From NCBI GenBank assembly GCA_001598975.1, contig BBXU01002142.1:1-30849 (forward strand): a stretch of 30,849 nucleotides of DNA, written 5' to 3'. The notes under the pieces are model-generated. The model was not told the DNA's origin. It did not search any database and was given only the letters and a program-made list of their open reading frames with translations. The stretch comes from Parachlorella kessleri (Eukaryota > Chlorophyta > Trebouxiophyceae > Chlorellales > Chlorellaceae). Below, one piece after another: positions 11,695-21,922 of the stretch. The translations under genes were made by a program, and so were the position numbers. Numbering within the stretch: the first letter of the stretch is position 1; each line of letters begins with the position of its first letter.

Positions 11695-12810
11695 ATGACT
11701 CTGCTCACTCTTTCTGGGCACCATCGCTTGCACACGCCGGCCAGATCATGTGGAACATCCATGCGCCCTTTCTTCACCGCAAGGATACTCTTCAGGAGGC
11801 AGCAAGGGGGGCCAGTGGTGGTGCGAGCAGAAGGGGGCCAGAAGCAGGAGGAGGCGACTACTTCCCAGCAGCCGGTGCGACCTACCTGAGACTTTGCTTC
11901 CATAGGCTGCTCGTACCCCACCTGTCCCTTACACGCAGCCTGACCCTGGGTCAACACACACGCAACAATAACCCAGTGCCGGCAACACTGGGGCTGCAGG
12001 CGTCACCCAGGAGCACCCGCCCGGAAGATGAGCCTATCTGGGTTCGGAGGGAGCGGGAGCGAGAGCTACAGGCCAAGGAGGGAGGGAAAGACCTGCCTTT
12101 TGGCGTCTATCTCCTGTTTTCAGCCATTGTGGCTATCGCAGCGGTAAGCCTTGCTTGGCCAGGTGGCTGCCCCAGCTGGTGCCTCGCTGAGCTGAGTAGT
12201 GCATTTGCTAAAGCCGCCCAGTTGGCTGACAGGAGCATGTACCAAGGGATATAACTGAGTTGGAACTGCAGTGATGCATTCAAAACTGTGGGACCCCAGG
12301 CCAGCTGGTTGCGGATCACTGTGACAATATGCTGTAGTGCTCGGTTACAATAGGCGGTTCCTATAGCCTGATGTGGCTTGCACAGTCACGCGAAACATAA
12401 GCTCTGCATACACCGGGAATATGTACACAGACTGTAAGGTGGTGTAGATGCTGGCTGCTCTTCGTGCAGGTGGGCTCTGTGTTCGAGTACTTCAACCGCC
12501 ATGCGATCTTTGATGTCATCCAGCCAGAGAACCCTCTTTGGGCGCCCGTTCTTGGTGTGTTTGTATTCACAGGCCTCCCCATGGCAGGTGAGGTGAGGTG
12601 GTGCACAGGGCCCAGCAAGGTGGCGTACTGGCGCTGGTGGCTGCACGTTACCTGTAGTGCTCTAGATGAAGAGATTTAGGCAATGTCAGGCCTCTGCAAC
12701 CTGCCCAAGTGTCGTGATGCTCCCGTTGCATTGCAGGCTTTCTTTTTTACAAGGCAGTGGCTTCAGCAAACAAAGCATCAGAGCAGATGGACAAGTTGGA
12801 TGGTTATTAG
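11695..12810 (+). CDS. Small predicted chloroplast two-helix membrane protein
   Basis: Four exons (11695-11874, 12000-12143, 12470-12587, 12737-12810) give 171 residues in consistent phase. Residues 1-~43 look like a chloroplast transit peptide (Ser/Thr/Arg-rich, no acidic residues) ending near VVVRA followed by acidic EGGQKQEEA. The mature part has a charged stretch EDEPIWVRRERERELQAKEG, a first membrane helix in LPFGVYLLFSAIVAIAAVG (~93-111), a loop with FEYFNRHAIFDVI, a second helix in WAPVLGVFVFTGLPMAG (~132-148) and a conserved-looking end ANKASEQMDKLDGY. I associate this layout with an uncharacterised plastid transmembrane protein of land plants and green algae (At3g51510-like, from memory, unverified). 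No reaction can be assigned. The donor after 11874 (GTGCGA) is weak, but the same hexamer type is used in the SBNO gene. Confidence 0.82.
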
Positions 12811-13451
12811 ACGATATGTAAGCTCGGGCGCTTGCCAAAGCTAGCCTATCAACCTGTCACCAGAGAAGGACTGGACACAGCCACGAGCCGGGAAGTGAGA
12901 CAGACCTCCACGCAGGTGCTTGGCAGGCCCAAGGGCTTGGCTGCACATACTGGAGGCCTCGCTGAGCCCAGAAGGCATTGCCTGCCACCATTCACAAAAT
13001 GGGTGTAAACCTACCTAGGAGTACGTTTCAAATGGCGTCAAAGGGTTAAAAAGGTTTTCCTGCCACCCTTCATCAGAAGCTGACCACGTTTGCCAGGACG
13101 CTCAGTCTGAGGGACAGGTGACACTTACTCGCAAACTTCTGACTTTGGGTTAAGGTATCCTTGGCCCTGCAAGAGAGCTTGTGAATCAGAACGAGTTGTG
13201 CTCTCAGGTGAGGTTAGTCATCTGCCTTAGCTACAAGATGCGGTGGGCGACGGCCCTGCAGGTTTAAAGGGCAGCTGCGCCTGTCCGGGTTTTTTGCCAA
13301 GGCATACCGGGGGTGGCTGTGCAGGGCTGGCGCATTGCTGGCTCTCAGGGGTTCTTGGCATTTGGGTGTGGCTGTAGCTTACAGGCGAGGACACAGCAGC
13401 TGCAAGCAGCCCTGTGCTCAACTGGCCAGGCATCCATGGCGACGGTTACGG
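12811..13451. other. Intergenic region, little visible
   Basis: No supported exon lies here. A short segment at 13055-13076, read on the minus strand, resembles the head of the dispersed repeat (AAGGGTGGCAGG), with a weaker one near 12976-12992. A minus-sense TGTAA at 13379-13383 lies 69 bp beyond the stop of the tentative minus-strand gene at 13452. Confidence 0.5.
13004..13008 (+). terminator. Possible TGTAA poly(A) signal
   Basis: TGTAA, the usual poly(A) signal of chlorophyte algae, lies about 195 bp after the stop codon of the gene at 11695-12810. Another TGTAA at 12817-12821 is only 7 bp after the stop and would give an unusually short 3' UTR, so this one is the better candidate. Confidence 0.4.
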
Positions 13452-13920
13452 TTAGCTGTCACTCTGCAAACGTTTACTACCCCAGGCAATGGTCACCAGC
13501 AGGCTGAGCAACACCTCCAAGGTGAACTGCTGTAGGCTCATTAGGAGCAGGAGGCTGCTGTGCTGCTCGTCTTCAAAGCCCCAAGTCGCCGGCATCATCG
13601 CCTTCGCTAAGGTGATCACTGGCAAGCTAAGGGATGGGTGCACTGCAACAGCACAGGGACAAAATTTCACTTCTAGGCCACATCGTGCAGTGGCAGCAGA
13701 ACAGGCTGGGCTGGCTGACAGTCAAAACACTGCAAGGGATTCTGGTTGAGACATGCTTGGACAGATGTGCCCGTCGCGCCTGCTGACTTGGCACTGACGA
13801 TGAACTGGGCGTTTTGTCAGTGGGTCCTTTAAATCCGAGCCCTTGCTGTAGCCTGCATTCTAAGTCTCTAGCCGCCTTGTACTGATCAGCCACCAAGGCT
13901 GCAACCATGTCCCGAAGCAT
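13452..13920 (-). CDS. Tentative small hypothetical protein
   Basis: I do not recognise this protein. The best-supported part is the 3' exon (13452 to about 13618 or 13642). It reads MMPATWGFEDEQ followed by a hydrophobic C-terminal helix (LLLLMSLQQF, LEVLLSLLVTIAWG), with strongly G/C-ending codons and typical acceptors in front. The 5' part may be the frame starting at 13920 (MLRDMVAALVADQYKAARDL), but the donor joining the two is not clear; two weak donors give the required phase. A minus-strand TGTAA 69 bp after the stop favours a real transcript. If true, it is a ~90-residue single-helix protein whose start is close to, or overlaps the 5' end of, the plus-strand gene that follows. Low confidence in the 5' half. 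Confidence 0.35.
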
Positions 13921-13970
13921 TCGACTGGGTTTGGAGTGTAATCCTTGCGGGGTTGATGAGCTTCGTGCAG

Positions 13971-14671
13971 CAGTGGCCGCTGCAGGAAGCTATACCGAGC
14001 ATACCGCTCCCACCTGGCGACCAGGCAAGCCCTCGCCAACGCTACGGCCTTGCATGACGTGCCAGCCCAACCAGTTCATGCAACCACTGCTGGTAGTGGC
14101 TGCCTCCCCTGCCTTTAACGCTTTTGGAAGGTACTTGAGTTACCTTACTTTCAAAATCTCATTTCATATCCTGCAGCTGTGTATGCCTGTGGAGCCGTCC
14201 TCATGGTCGTAGCCCTGATGATAGCTGCCGGCACCATCTGGGCTTGCAGGAAAGGAAGTGGTAGCAGGCCACCATCAGGTACAGAAGTTACTTGAAAAGT
14301 TGTTGTTGGGCTCGTATTGCTGGCAGGTGCAACGCGTTAACAGCGCCACCACGTGAGTGAGCTCCCAAGATGACTTGTGCAGTGCAAGCAGAGTCGAATG
14401 TGTAGCACTTGGGCGACTTGCCTGGCAAGGTGTGCCGGAGTGAGAGATGTGAATCACCCTTACGCGGCCAACTACGTCTGCAGGTGCTCTCACAGATGAG
14501 GCTGCTGCTGCAAAGGCTGAAGAAGGGCCCAAGAGGCTCAGGGTACCTGCACTGATTGTGCAGCCTGACTCCACCATGCTTGTGGGCTTCCTATCCCCTC
14601 GAGCGGCGGCCGCGGCTGAAGCTATCAGGTCAAGCGCCATGGCAGGAGCATGGGGCCTGGCGCACAAATAG
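13971..14671 (+). CDS. Hypothetical single-helix membrane protein, 5' end unresolved
   Basis: Three exons join in phase: ~13986-14092 (13971 and 13974 are equally good acceptors), 14177-14278 and 14496-14671 with a TAG stop. The product reads KLYRAYRSHLATRQALANAT, then a clear membrane helix AVYACGAVLMVVALMIAAGT (followed by IWACRKGSG), then a soluble part rich in Ala/Glu and RLRVPALIVQPDSTMLVGFL, ending GAWGLAHK. The frame is blocked by stops just upstream of 13960, so at least one earlier exon holding the start codon exists but I could not place it. The minus strand of the last exon is also open (14275-14712), but the plus-strand chain has matching phases at both introns and a real helix. 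I cannot assign a family or function. Confidence 0.55.
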
Positions 14672-14820
14672 TGCGCTGTTTGCCCTGAGCATTGCCTCGG
14701 CTCTGGCATCATACCTGGCCTGATTGCCAGTCATTGTCTAATGGGGTTGAGGCCAGTTAAGAAAGCCAGCTGACCAGTGGCTGACAACGAAACACATGAG
14801 AAGTACTGAGAGCACATCTT

Positions 14821-14893
14821 GTTAGGGTGGCAGGCAATGTGGACAGAGGAGTGGTTGGTGTGAACTGTACTGAGAGGCTCAATGCAGTTATCC
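14821..14893 (+). repeat. Dispersed repeat, copy R4
   Basis: It begins GTTAGGGTGGCAGGCAATG, keeps the ACAGAGGAG middle and the GAACTGTACTGAGAGG tail also seen in R1, and ends ATGCAGTTATC, an ending shared with copy R6. Confidence 0.7.
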
Positions 14894-15305
14894 TCTAGGA
14901 CTTGCGTAGGGTGAATTCCTTGGCGCTCCTGTCGTTTCCCTTCCCTTCTGTATGCTATAAATCCTGCTGTAGAACTGGTGTGTTACCTTTTCATGTACTG
15001 CTTGGCCCCTTGGGCCGACACCTCATTGGTTTTCCTAAAATCTCTGCTCTTAGCACTTCTTTACAAGTATGGCAGGTTGCAGGTTCGTTTGTCTTGCTAG
15101 GATCCACTTGCTGCAGATATACATTTCTTCAATTTGCTACAGGGATGGCATCACCTGTATCACCTGGCCGAGTGTTCGTCACTGTTTTTCTGTCTCCTTC
15201 CTGCTCCCTGCCTGGCCTCTATATCTTAGTGCTGCATTCAATTACGCTGATTTACACAGGACCCAGCTGGCCCAGGCCAATATTAATCGTTTCCCTACCA
15301 GGTCT

Positions 15306-15336
15306 CCGGAGAGATGCTTACTAAGCATCTCTCCGG
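15306..15336. repeat. Perfect 31-bp palindrome (15-bp arms, 1-base centre)
   Basis: The left arm 15306-15320 (CCGGAGAGATGCTTA) and right arm 15322-15336 (TAAGCATCTCTCCGG) are exact reverse complements around a single C at 15321. Pairing stops at once outside the arms, so this is a sharply bounded inverted repeat, not part of a larger imperfect one. It sits in non-coding DNA. Confidence 0.9.
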
Positions 15337-15905
15337 TAGTACCAACAAACCAGCCACAGTCAGCCTGCAGAAAGCTGGTGATTCCGCTCACTGTTGGAAC
15401 ACAAAAGCATGCAACACCCTCCACTACTAGAATCTTCTGCGCCACACACCTGCTACTGCAAAACTGCGCTATAATGCTCTACTTATTTGTCAGAGCAACA
15501 CCACCTGCGGAAGTTAGCTACCTCTATGTGAAGGGTTTAGGAAGCTCGGGGGAGGTCAAGAATGCTTCAAGGAGCTCAAATGCTGCAAAGTTGGGGTCAT
15601 TTATTGTACTCAAACAATTGTGGCATCCGAGCCAGGTTTAGACCGTGCAGAAAGAATCTCTTGCACCTGGAGGCAGTACTTTGCTCCTGACACAGTGCTG
15701 CTCTACCTGTGAACCGCCACCGGATCTCTGCCTAGCCGCCTGCTGCCATGTCCTACCCTTGCCACCTAACCCTACCGCCACTCACACAGGGTGCCTCGGC
15801 TGCCAGCCTGGACCTCACAAGGCATCATGGTACACATGTGTCCTAGCAAAATACAAAACAATGGCCTGCATCAGTCATTTCAGTTCGTGACACCTGACCA
15901 CCAGG

Positions 15906-18900
15906 CTAGCCCGCAGGTGGTGGGAGCGGGGTGCCGCCAGCCTCTGGGGTTGCTGACCTGGCAGCCGCAGCATCCTCATCGGCATCTGACAGCGCCCCCT
16001 CCTCGTCCACCGCTTCTTCAAGCCCCCCGTCACCCCCCGGCGCCACCTGGGCTGCCGCCAGCCCTACATCAGCAGCGCTTTGGGATGCCGCGTACCTGCA
16101 TGCAGTGAGCGAGGGCTGGTGTGCTTCCCAGGGCCTGAGGCTGAGATGGACAGATGGGCGTCACGCTCTCTCGATTCCCCGGGCGGTGCCCAGCTACGTG
16201 TTGAGTCCAGTGGCACCTCAAGCTCAAGCTCCGCAGCGCTGAGCCTCTGTCCAGACCACTACCTTGCCTTGTGTCCGATGGCAGCTACCCAAAGACCACC
16301 CACAACCCACAAGTTGCATCACCGCCTCGATCGCTGTTGGCCCACTCCAACTTATTCACTCGCTTGCTCCCTGCTAGCCTCTTCTAGCTCACTCACTTGG
16401 CAAGCTCCTGGTCCACGGCGGGCGTGAGCAGCGCCGTGTCCAGGCGGTACACGCTCAGCCCCTCCTCCTTCTTGGACGTCTTGATCAGGTAGGGGTACCG
16501 GCCCCGCTTGAAGCACCCAACCAGCGCATCCTTCCACCTGCATGGGAGGGGGAGAGGACGTTCGAGGTGGCCACCCGCATGCTCGCAGAGTTGCGACAGC
16601 CAGCACCAAGCGGGCGAGTGTGACTGCCCCGGTGCATGCACTGCGAGCTTCCTAGCCCCTGCGTGTGGGGTTCACCTGGGGTATGTCTTGGTGCCCGGCC
16701 TGGGGCTCCAGTCCAGCTCCTTGCTGAACTCAGGGTGGCCCTTGATGAGGGTGGCAATCTGGGACAGGTTGCCCTCGTGCCCGGGCAGCGCACGCAGCGC
16801 AAAGCATGCCTGCAGCGGCAAGTGAAGGTAGCTTTCAACAGCATGGTGGTGCCACACTCTGAAGGGTTGCGCACACAGTATGTATGGGGCGGGAAAGATG
16901 GGTGCTTCCCAGAAGACAAGGCATACAGACAAGGGCTGCTGGCTCCAGCGCTGCGCACCACGGGAGCATGTGGCCTTGCCTGTTTACCAGCTGAACCGCT
17001 GGCAAGGGGACCCGGCGTAAAACTGCGGTAGTTGTCAGCGGTATCACCCTGACAGAGTTGAGGCAGTAATATCGGTGACTGGCGGCCCTGCCCCGTCCCT
17101 GTGCTTACCATGACATGCATGGCAATGCGTCGCCGGGGGTTGAGCCTCCGCCCGTGTTTGTTGGTGGCCTGCGGGGCGGCACAAGGCGCATGACGGGCAG
17201 CGTTGCTTGGTGAAGAAAGTCCCATGGCCTGCTGACCCCCGCCTCCCTCCTCCCTCGCACACACAACAGAGCCCGAGGCAGCCCAGGGCGGCTAGGTGGG
17301 TGAGAAACCGCGAGTATGCAGGCTTGGGCCCGTGCCTCTTGGGCTGCTGTGCATGCTGCAATGCTTGACCCGGCCCCACCTTCTGGTAGCCAGGGTCGGT
17401 GAGCGTGCGGTACATGCGCTCCGCTGACGCGCCCCCGCGGCTCCACCGCCCCAGCTTGTCAGCTATGACCTGCGCATGCACAGAACGCAACGCTATGCGT
17501 GGGACCTAGCCGCCACACAACATAATGTCACGCTGGCATCCTTGCCTGGCAACCCCCTAGCATAGGTCAAATGACAGCCTTCACTTGCTATGCTCTGGCC
17601 ACCACCCCCACTGCACATAAACCTGTGCTACCATATAACGTAAATGTGCAAATTCAAGCCTGGGCTCTTGTACTAGGGCTGCGCACAAGCATTGAGTGTT
17701 GGCTCCTCAGGGAAGGAGGCCATGCTTGCCCTTGTTACCCTGCCCACCTCCCACTCCGTGGCACCCACGGGCTTGTGCAGCTGCACCAGCCGAATGAGCT
17801 CCTGCTTGTCCTCCTCACCCCAGGACCCTGCAGGCTCAGCCAGTCAGGGCAACCGCGTAATGGGTGGGTGGTGGGGTTGTACGGTGAGCAGGTGATATGG
17901 CAGTTTGAAAGCCGACGGCCCGGGGATACCTGGCACTGGACAGGCTGCTGACGGGCCTCGGGCCCATGGCACTCCTACGGTCTGGCTCGTAGCTGTTAGC
18001 TATGCTGCCTGTTGGCCACAGCCACACTGGGAACAAATCATCTCGCAGCAAGCTTTATGACACAACGAGCTGTCAGACTGGGCTATCCACCAGTGCATAA
18101 CCAGCAGGAGATCAGTCCTTCAAGTAACCTCTGTTACAAGCAGGGGACCTTTCCGTTTGCGGAGGGACCCTCCCTCTTACCAAGCCGTGATGTGTCCCGA
18201 GTGACCACATGCTCCAGCTTGGGCGCCTGGATGTCAGGCGGGGGCACCATCGTGCGCCCCGCTTCCACCCCTGCCGCCCCTGCCCCTGCTGCTCCTGCTG
18301 CTGCTGCTGCACCGTAGCTGGCAGCAGCTGTGGGTGGTGCTGCTAGGCCTGCAGGGTCCCCCTCCACGTGAACTACCCGCTGCCGCTTGGCCCTCTGCAC
18401 AGCCTCGGCTGCAGCAGTAGTAGATAACAGGGGCCGGTCAGGCAAACACGGCTGACACGGGGGCATCAGACTGAGCTGCTAGCTTGGGCTCTGCAGGCAG
18501 CTAGCTGCCCATCATCTCTGCCTGGCAATCAATCATGGCTAGCTTGGCCCGCCGGGCTCTTCCTAGGGCTTCATGCCAGCCACAATGCAACCAATCAAGA
18601 GACCTGTCACAGCAACTCCTTCCAAGGTGGTACACCCCTACACAGCACATTTGCGCAGCCCACCTGGCGCGGGCCGTGTAGGGATGGGAGGGTAGGTTGT
18701 GGCAAGGATACTCGCGGCTGCTGGGCCAGGGGACAGCGGCAGCGACAGCAGCGACGCAGCAGCAGCTGGAGGCACAGGCTGCGTGGCGGCGGGCATGGCG
18801 AGGGCGGGGGCGGCGTGCTGTGAGAGCAGGTATGCCCCGGCTGCCGGTAGCACCCCGGCCGCGGCCCCCAGGGCAGCAGCCTGCGCCAGCTGCTGCATGG

Positions 18901-20036
18901 CTGTCAGCGGCGCGGGCTTGGTGGCCACCAAACCCAGCCACGCTTGCTGTTGCTGCTGCTGCTGTGCCTGCTGGCTCGGATCAGGGGCTGCTTGGGCTGC
19001 TAGGTGGGCAGGGTGGGACGCTGGCGCGGCTTGGGACCGTCCAACAGGGGCCTGGTCCGGGGTAATCATCATCACTGGCTGCTCCCCCACTGCAAAAGGA
19101 CTGGGGCACCTGGGGGTTACATGTTGCAGCATACTAGGTAGTTCAGGCATGCTCAGAAAGGGCAGCTGGGTTGATGGCTCCCCATGCGTGGTTGCCTGCT
19201 AATGCCAACCACCCATAGTGATGGCTGTGCGGCAGCACCAATGCAAGGGCTGATGAACATTCCAGACATCAAGCATCACCACTGAGCAGTCCATGGAGCA
19301 TCACTGCAACCACCCAAGCACACGCGCCTGCTGGGGCGTCTGCGCTCCCCTTCCTCCTCTTTCCTCCATGGGACGCCCCTCCTGCCGCCGCTGCTGGCCC
19401 CCCCGCTGATGCTGCACCACCTGGCATCTGTGCCTGGCCTAGGTTGTCAGTAGGAGGCGCAGGGCCGGTCTGAGAGCTGAGCTGGCTCAGCATGCGCAGC
19501 AGCAGCTGCTGTTCCAGCAGCTCCGATTGGTGTGGGTACTGCCACTGTTGCTGCATTGCCCCGGGTAACGAACCTGGCACACCCTGCTGCGGTTCTTGTT
19601 GCACTTGCTCTTGTTGCTGCTGCTGCTGTGGTAACACTGAGGGACGCCCTGCCTGTTGCCGGAGCCCCTGCTGCTCAACCGCGCCTCCTGTTTCTGCCTG
19701 TCCAAAGCCACTCCCAAAGGGAGCAGGCCCTGGCAAGCCAAGTGACAATCCTGCCGCCGCATGCGACGCTGCTGCTGCTGCTGCTGCTCCTGCTGCTCCT
19801 GCTGTGGGTGCGCCCCCTGCAGGACCTTCTGCGCGTTGTGCGGTGGGCGTGCCACCCCGGGGCTCGGAAGGGCTGCGAGGCTGGCTGCCGGCACCCACCA
19901 CTGACTCGCTGAAAGACGACAGGAAGCGTAAGAGGGGCCCCAGCTGGGCTCGGCTCTGGTCCTGGAGGTTGCTGTCGGTGTGCAGCAGCTCAGGCTGGGC
20001 GCCCATTGCTGAGCCAAGCCCGGCATCACCCCCGGC

Positions 20037-20067
<31 letters not shown>

Positions 20068-21530
20068 GGACGGTGGTGCTGCTCTTGTCGCTCGAGCGGC
20101 CTGTCCGGTTGCCCCGACTGTGCATGTGCCTCTTGCAACCCGCCGCCGGCCTCACCTGACTGCTGCTGCTGCTGCTGGTGCGCCTGCCAGGGCGCTGGGT
20201 GCTGGGGTGATGGCTGCAGGGAGATGGGGGACAGCTGGCGAGGGGGTGGGGCAGCTGCCTCCGGGAACAGGTCCGAGCCGCGGACGGCCGGGAGGGGGGA
20301 GGGGTCGGACAGGGTCCTCAGGGGTGCCTGCCCCCCTCCCACCGGCGCCGAGCGCTGCTCCCTCTGCAGGCCCGGCCCCGGCTGCTCTGTGAGCGCTGCG
20401 GCTGCCTGCTGCGCAACCGAGCCCTTGGCAGAGGCAGCCTCTGTGGGCGACCCGGTGGCACTCCCCGGCCCTCCAAGGGGTGCCCCTGCGCCGGCCGTGG
20501 GCCTGGTGTGCTGGAGGGGAGCGGGCGTGAAGAGGGGCGGGGGCACCTTGGGTGGGGAGCCGGCGTGCTGGCCTTGACCCGAGGTGGAGCCGCTGCCTGC
20601 CGCCTCCCCTGCGTAATAATGACCCTTGCTTATTGCGTGTTGCCCCCCTTATGGTGGCTATTGTGATGTCTTTGCTGCCCACGCTCAAGCCACCTAAAGC
20701 TAGGTGCGTGTCAGGCAGGCCAGTCTGCAACCCTTATGCGCGAACTTGGCATAAGAAGCTCGACGTACTCTCCGTGAACTTGCCTGACCGGCGGCTGGTG
20801 GGAATGACAGGCTGTTGCTGCCGCTGTTGCTGCTGGGGGTCCAGAGGCCTGTTGGGAGCAGGTGCAAAAGCTGAGCCTGTGTGCGCCCTGTGGAGCGAGG
20901 TCTGCACTTGCTCCAGCAGCTGCAGGTGCCTCCGAGGGCTGGCGACTGGGTCGGCAGCTTCTTGCTGCGGTTGTTGTTCCTGACGGGCCTGGTCAGCCTG
21001 CACGCACAGATCACCCGACCTCAGTCAACTTTGCGTTCAAACATCCTACGGCACAGTCAAGACGCGCCGACCAGGCGCGCCCAACATCCACACCTCGGAG
21101 GGCTGAGCCGGCACGTGGGAGGGATCTGGCCGGCCTGTAGGGGCGTCATGACCAGCGGCGGGCGCCTCATGCAGCGTCTGGCCAGGCGCGGGGGGAGCAG
21201 TGGCTACAGCCAGCGACGCCAGCGAACCTAGGTCCACTGGGAGGGGTCCGTAAACTGCAACGCAGGGCACTGTCAGTGCTGAGGCCGATAGGAACCTTGG
21301 CCGAGGTTCAGTAGTGGTCCAATGCAGGGGGGAAACAGCATCCACCCACGCTAGCACGGCCGAGGCTTGCGGCACGTGCTTGATCGACGCCAAAACCCCA
21401 GCTTACTAGCTTGAATCTGCTGCAGCTGACGGCTGTAGTCGGCAGCCGCTTGGCAACATCTTGAGAGGAAGGTGAAGGTTGCCAATGCGAGCGTCTCTGC
21501 GGCCGCCCTCAAGGCTGCGTCTCTATCCAT
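15906..21530 (-). CDS. Gln-rich MYB/SANT-domain nuclear protein with acidic tail
   Basis: About 1,042 residues from 12 minus-strand exons: 21407-21530, 21094-21254, 20784-20997, ~19328-20608, 18664-19089, 18181-18408, 17748-17827, 17380-17469, 17109-17168, 16676-16809, 16397-16537, 15906-16095. The start MDRDAALRAAAETLALATF is the only good ATG and joins in phase. Residues ~96-735 are low-complexity (Gln, Ala, Pro, Gly) with a basic patch GKRRKG; RAKRQR follows near 740. A MYB/SANT repeat lies at ~812-868 (SWGEEDKQELIRLVQLHK, TEWEVIADKLGRWS, SAERMYRTLTDPGY). Then come a basic linker (KHGRRLNPRRR) and an unrecognised module ~888-980 (GNLSQIATLIKGHPEF, YPRWKDALVGCFKRG, YLIKTSKKEEGLSVYRLD) whose helix-helix-wing pattern suggests a winged helix. 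The tail is acidic (LEEAVDEEGALSDADED). Likely a DNA-binding regulator; the target is unknown. The donor near 19328 is uncertain (GC at 19327 or GT at 19321). Confidence 0.82.
18940..18970 (-). repeat. CAG/CTG tract encoding poly-Gln (SANT protein)
   Basis: A CTG-rich run on the plus strand encodes QQAQQQQQQQ on the minus strand within exon 18664-19089. Confidence 0.8.
20038..20068 (-). repeat. CAG/CTG tract encoding ~10 Gln (SANT protein)
   Basis: The longest uninterrupted trinucleotide run in the gene. It encodes about ten Gln after HHRPQ in the big exon ~19328-20608. Similar shorter runs lie at 20160-20178 and 19612-19630. Opposite-strand frames through these tracts give long Cys-rich open frames that are not genes. 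Confidence 0.85.
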
Positions 21531-21855
21531 ATGTAGAGACCTCTTAGCGTAGCAAGTCGGGGCTGTGGTGCTGCCTGGCAGGCTTGAGACTGACGACCTC
21601 CATGGTCTTCGCGCATGTCACTCGTGGTCAACCCAAAAAAGCAAAGTAAAGCGTTGATCATATGAAGCGACGGAAGAGATGCAGAACGAGATCATCCGAG
21701 GTTGTTCCCTCGGTTGGGTCGAGAGGGGCAGCAAGACGCCCTGCCGCCAGTTGGGTACAGCAGGCCTAGCACCCTTGGACGGACAGAACTGACACTCCTT
21801 ACGTGGGGAAGAGCGCTGGACTTCATTCTAGATGGCAGTAAAAGCTAAGGGGTAT

Positions 21856-21922
21856 TTAGTAAGGGTGGCAGGTAGTGAAAACAGAGAGCGGGCAGGGGTG
21901 CACTGTACTTGCGTGGCTAGGG
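21856..21922 (+). repeat. Dispersed repeat, copy R5
   Basis: It starts with the same 20 bases as copy R1 (TTAGTAAGGGTGGCAGGTAG), followed by AACAGAGAGCGGGCAGGGG and GCACTGTACT. The tail after ACTGTACT is diverged. It lies in the probable upstream region of the SANT gene. Confidence 0.75.

Larger units (their letters stand above)
14672..15905. other. Intergenic region, comparatively AT-rich
   Basis: About 1.2 kb lie between the stop of the hypothetical plus-strand gene and the stop of the large minus-strand gene, so it contains two 3' UTRs. Base composition is clearly less GC-rich than in the genes. The open frame at 14902-15324 (+) has no codon bias or domain and I treat it as chance. Structure seen: a dispersed repeat copy (14821-14893) and the perfect palindrome at 15306-15336. 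Minus-sense TGTAA occurs at 15252-15256, ~650 bp past the SANT gene stop. Confidence 0.6.

Noticed and set aside
13907..14212. Unspliced 101-codon plus-strand frame starting MSRSIRLGLE
   Set aside because: It reads through an intron; the neighbouring frame with donor at 14093 and acceptor before 14177 yields a membrane helix and an in-phase third exon.
14902..15324. 140-codon plus-strand open frame with hydrophobic stretches
   Set aside because: Composition is AT-richer than all real exons, codon choice is unbiased, no family is recognisable and it runs into the palindrome. Probably chance.
15931..16242. Ser/Ala-rich plus-strand frame with good codon bias
   Set aside because: It is the antisense of the last exon of the SANT gene (acidic tail), which joins in the correct phase to the GTGAGT donor at 16396.
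19492..20577. 361-residue plus-strand open frame, very Cys/Ser-rich
   Set aside because: It is the antisense of the CAG tracts in the SANT gene (CTG read as Cys/Cys-rich frames). It has no splice logic or domain, and the minus strand forms a complete phased gene.
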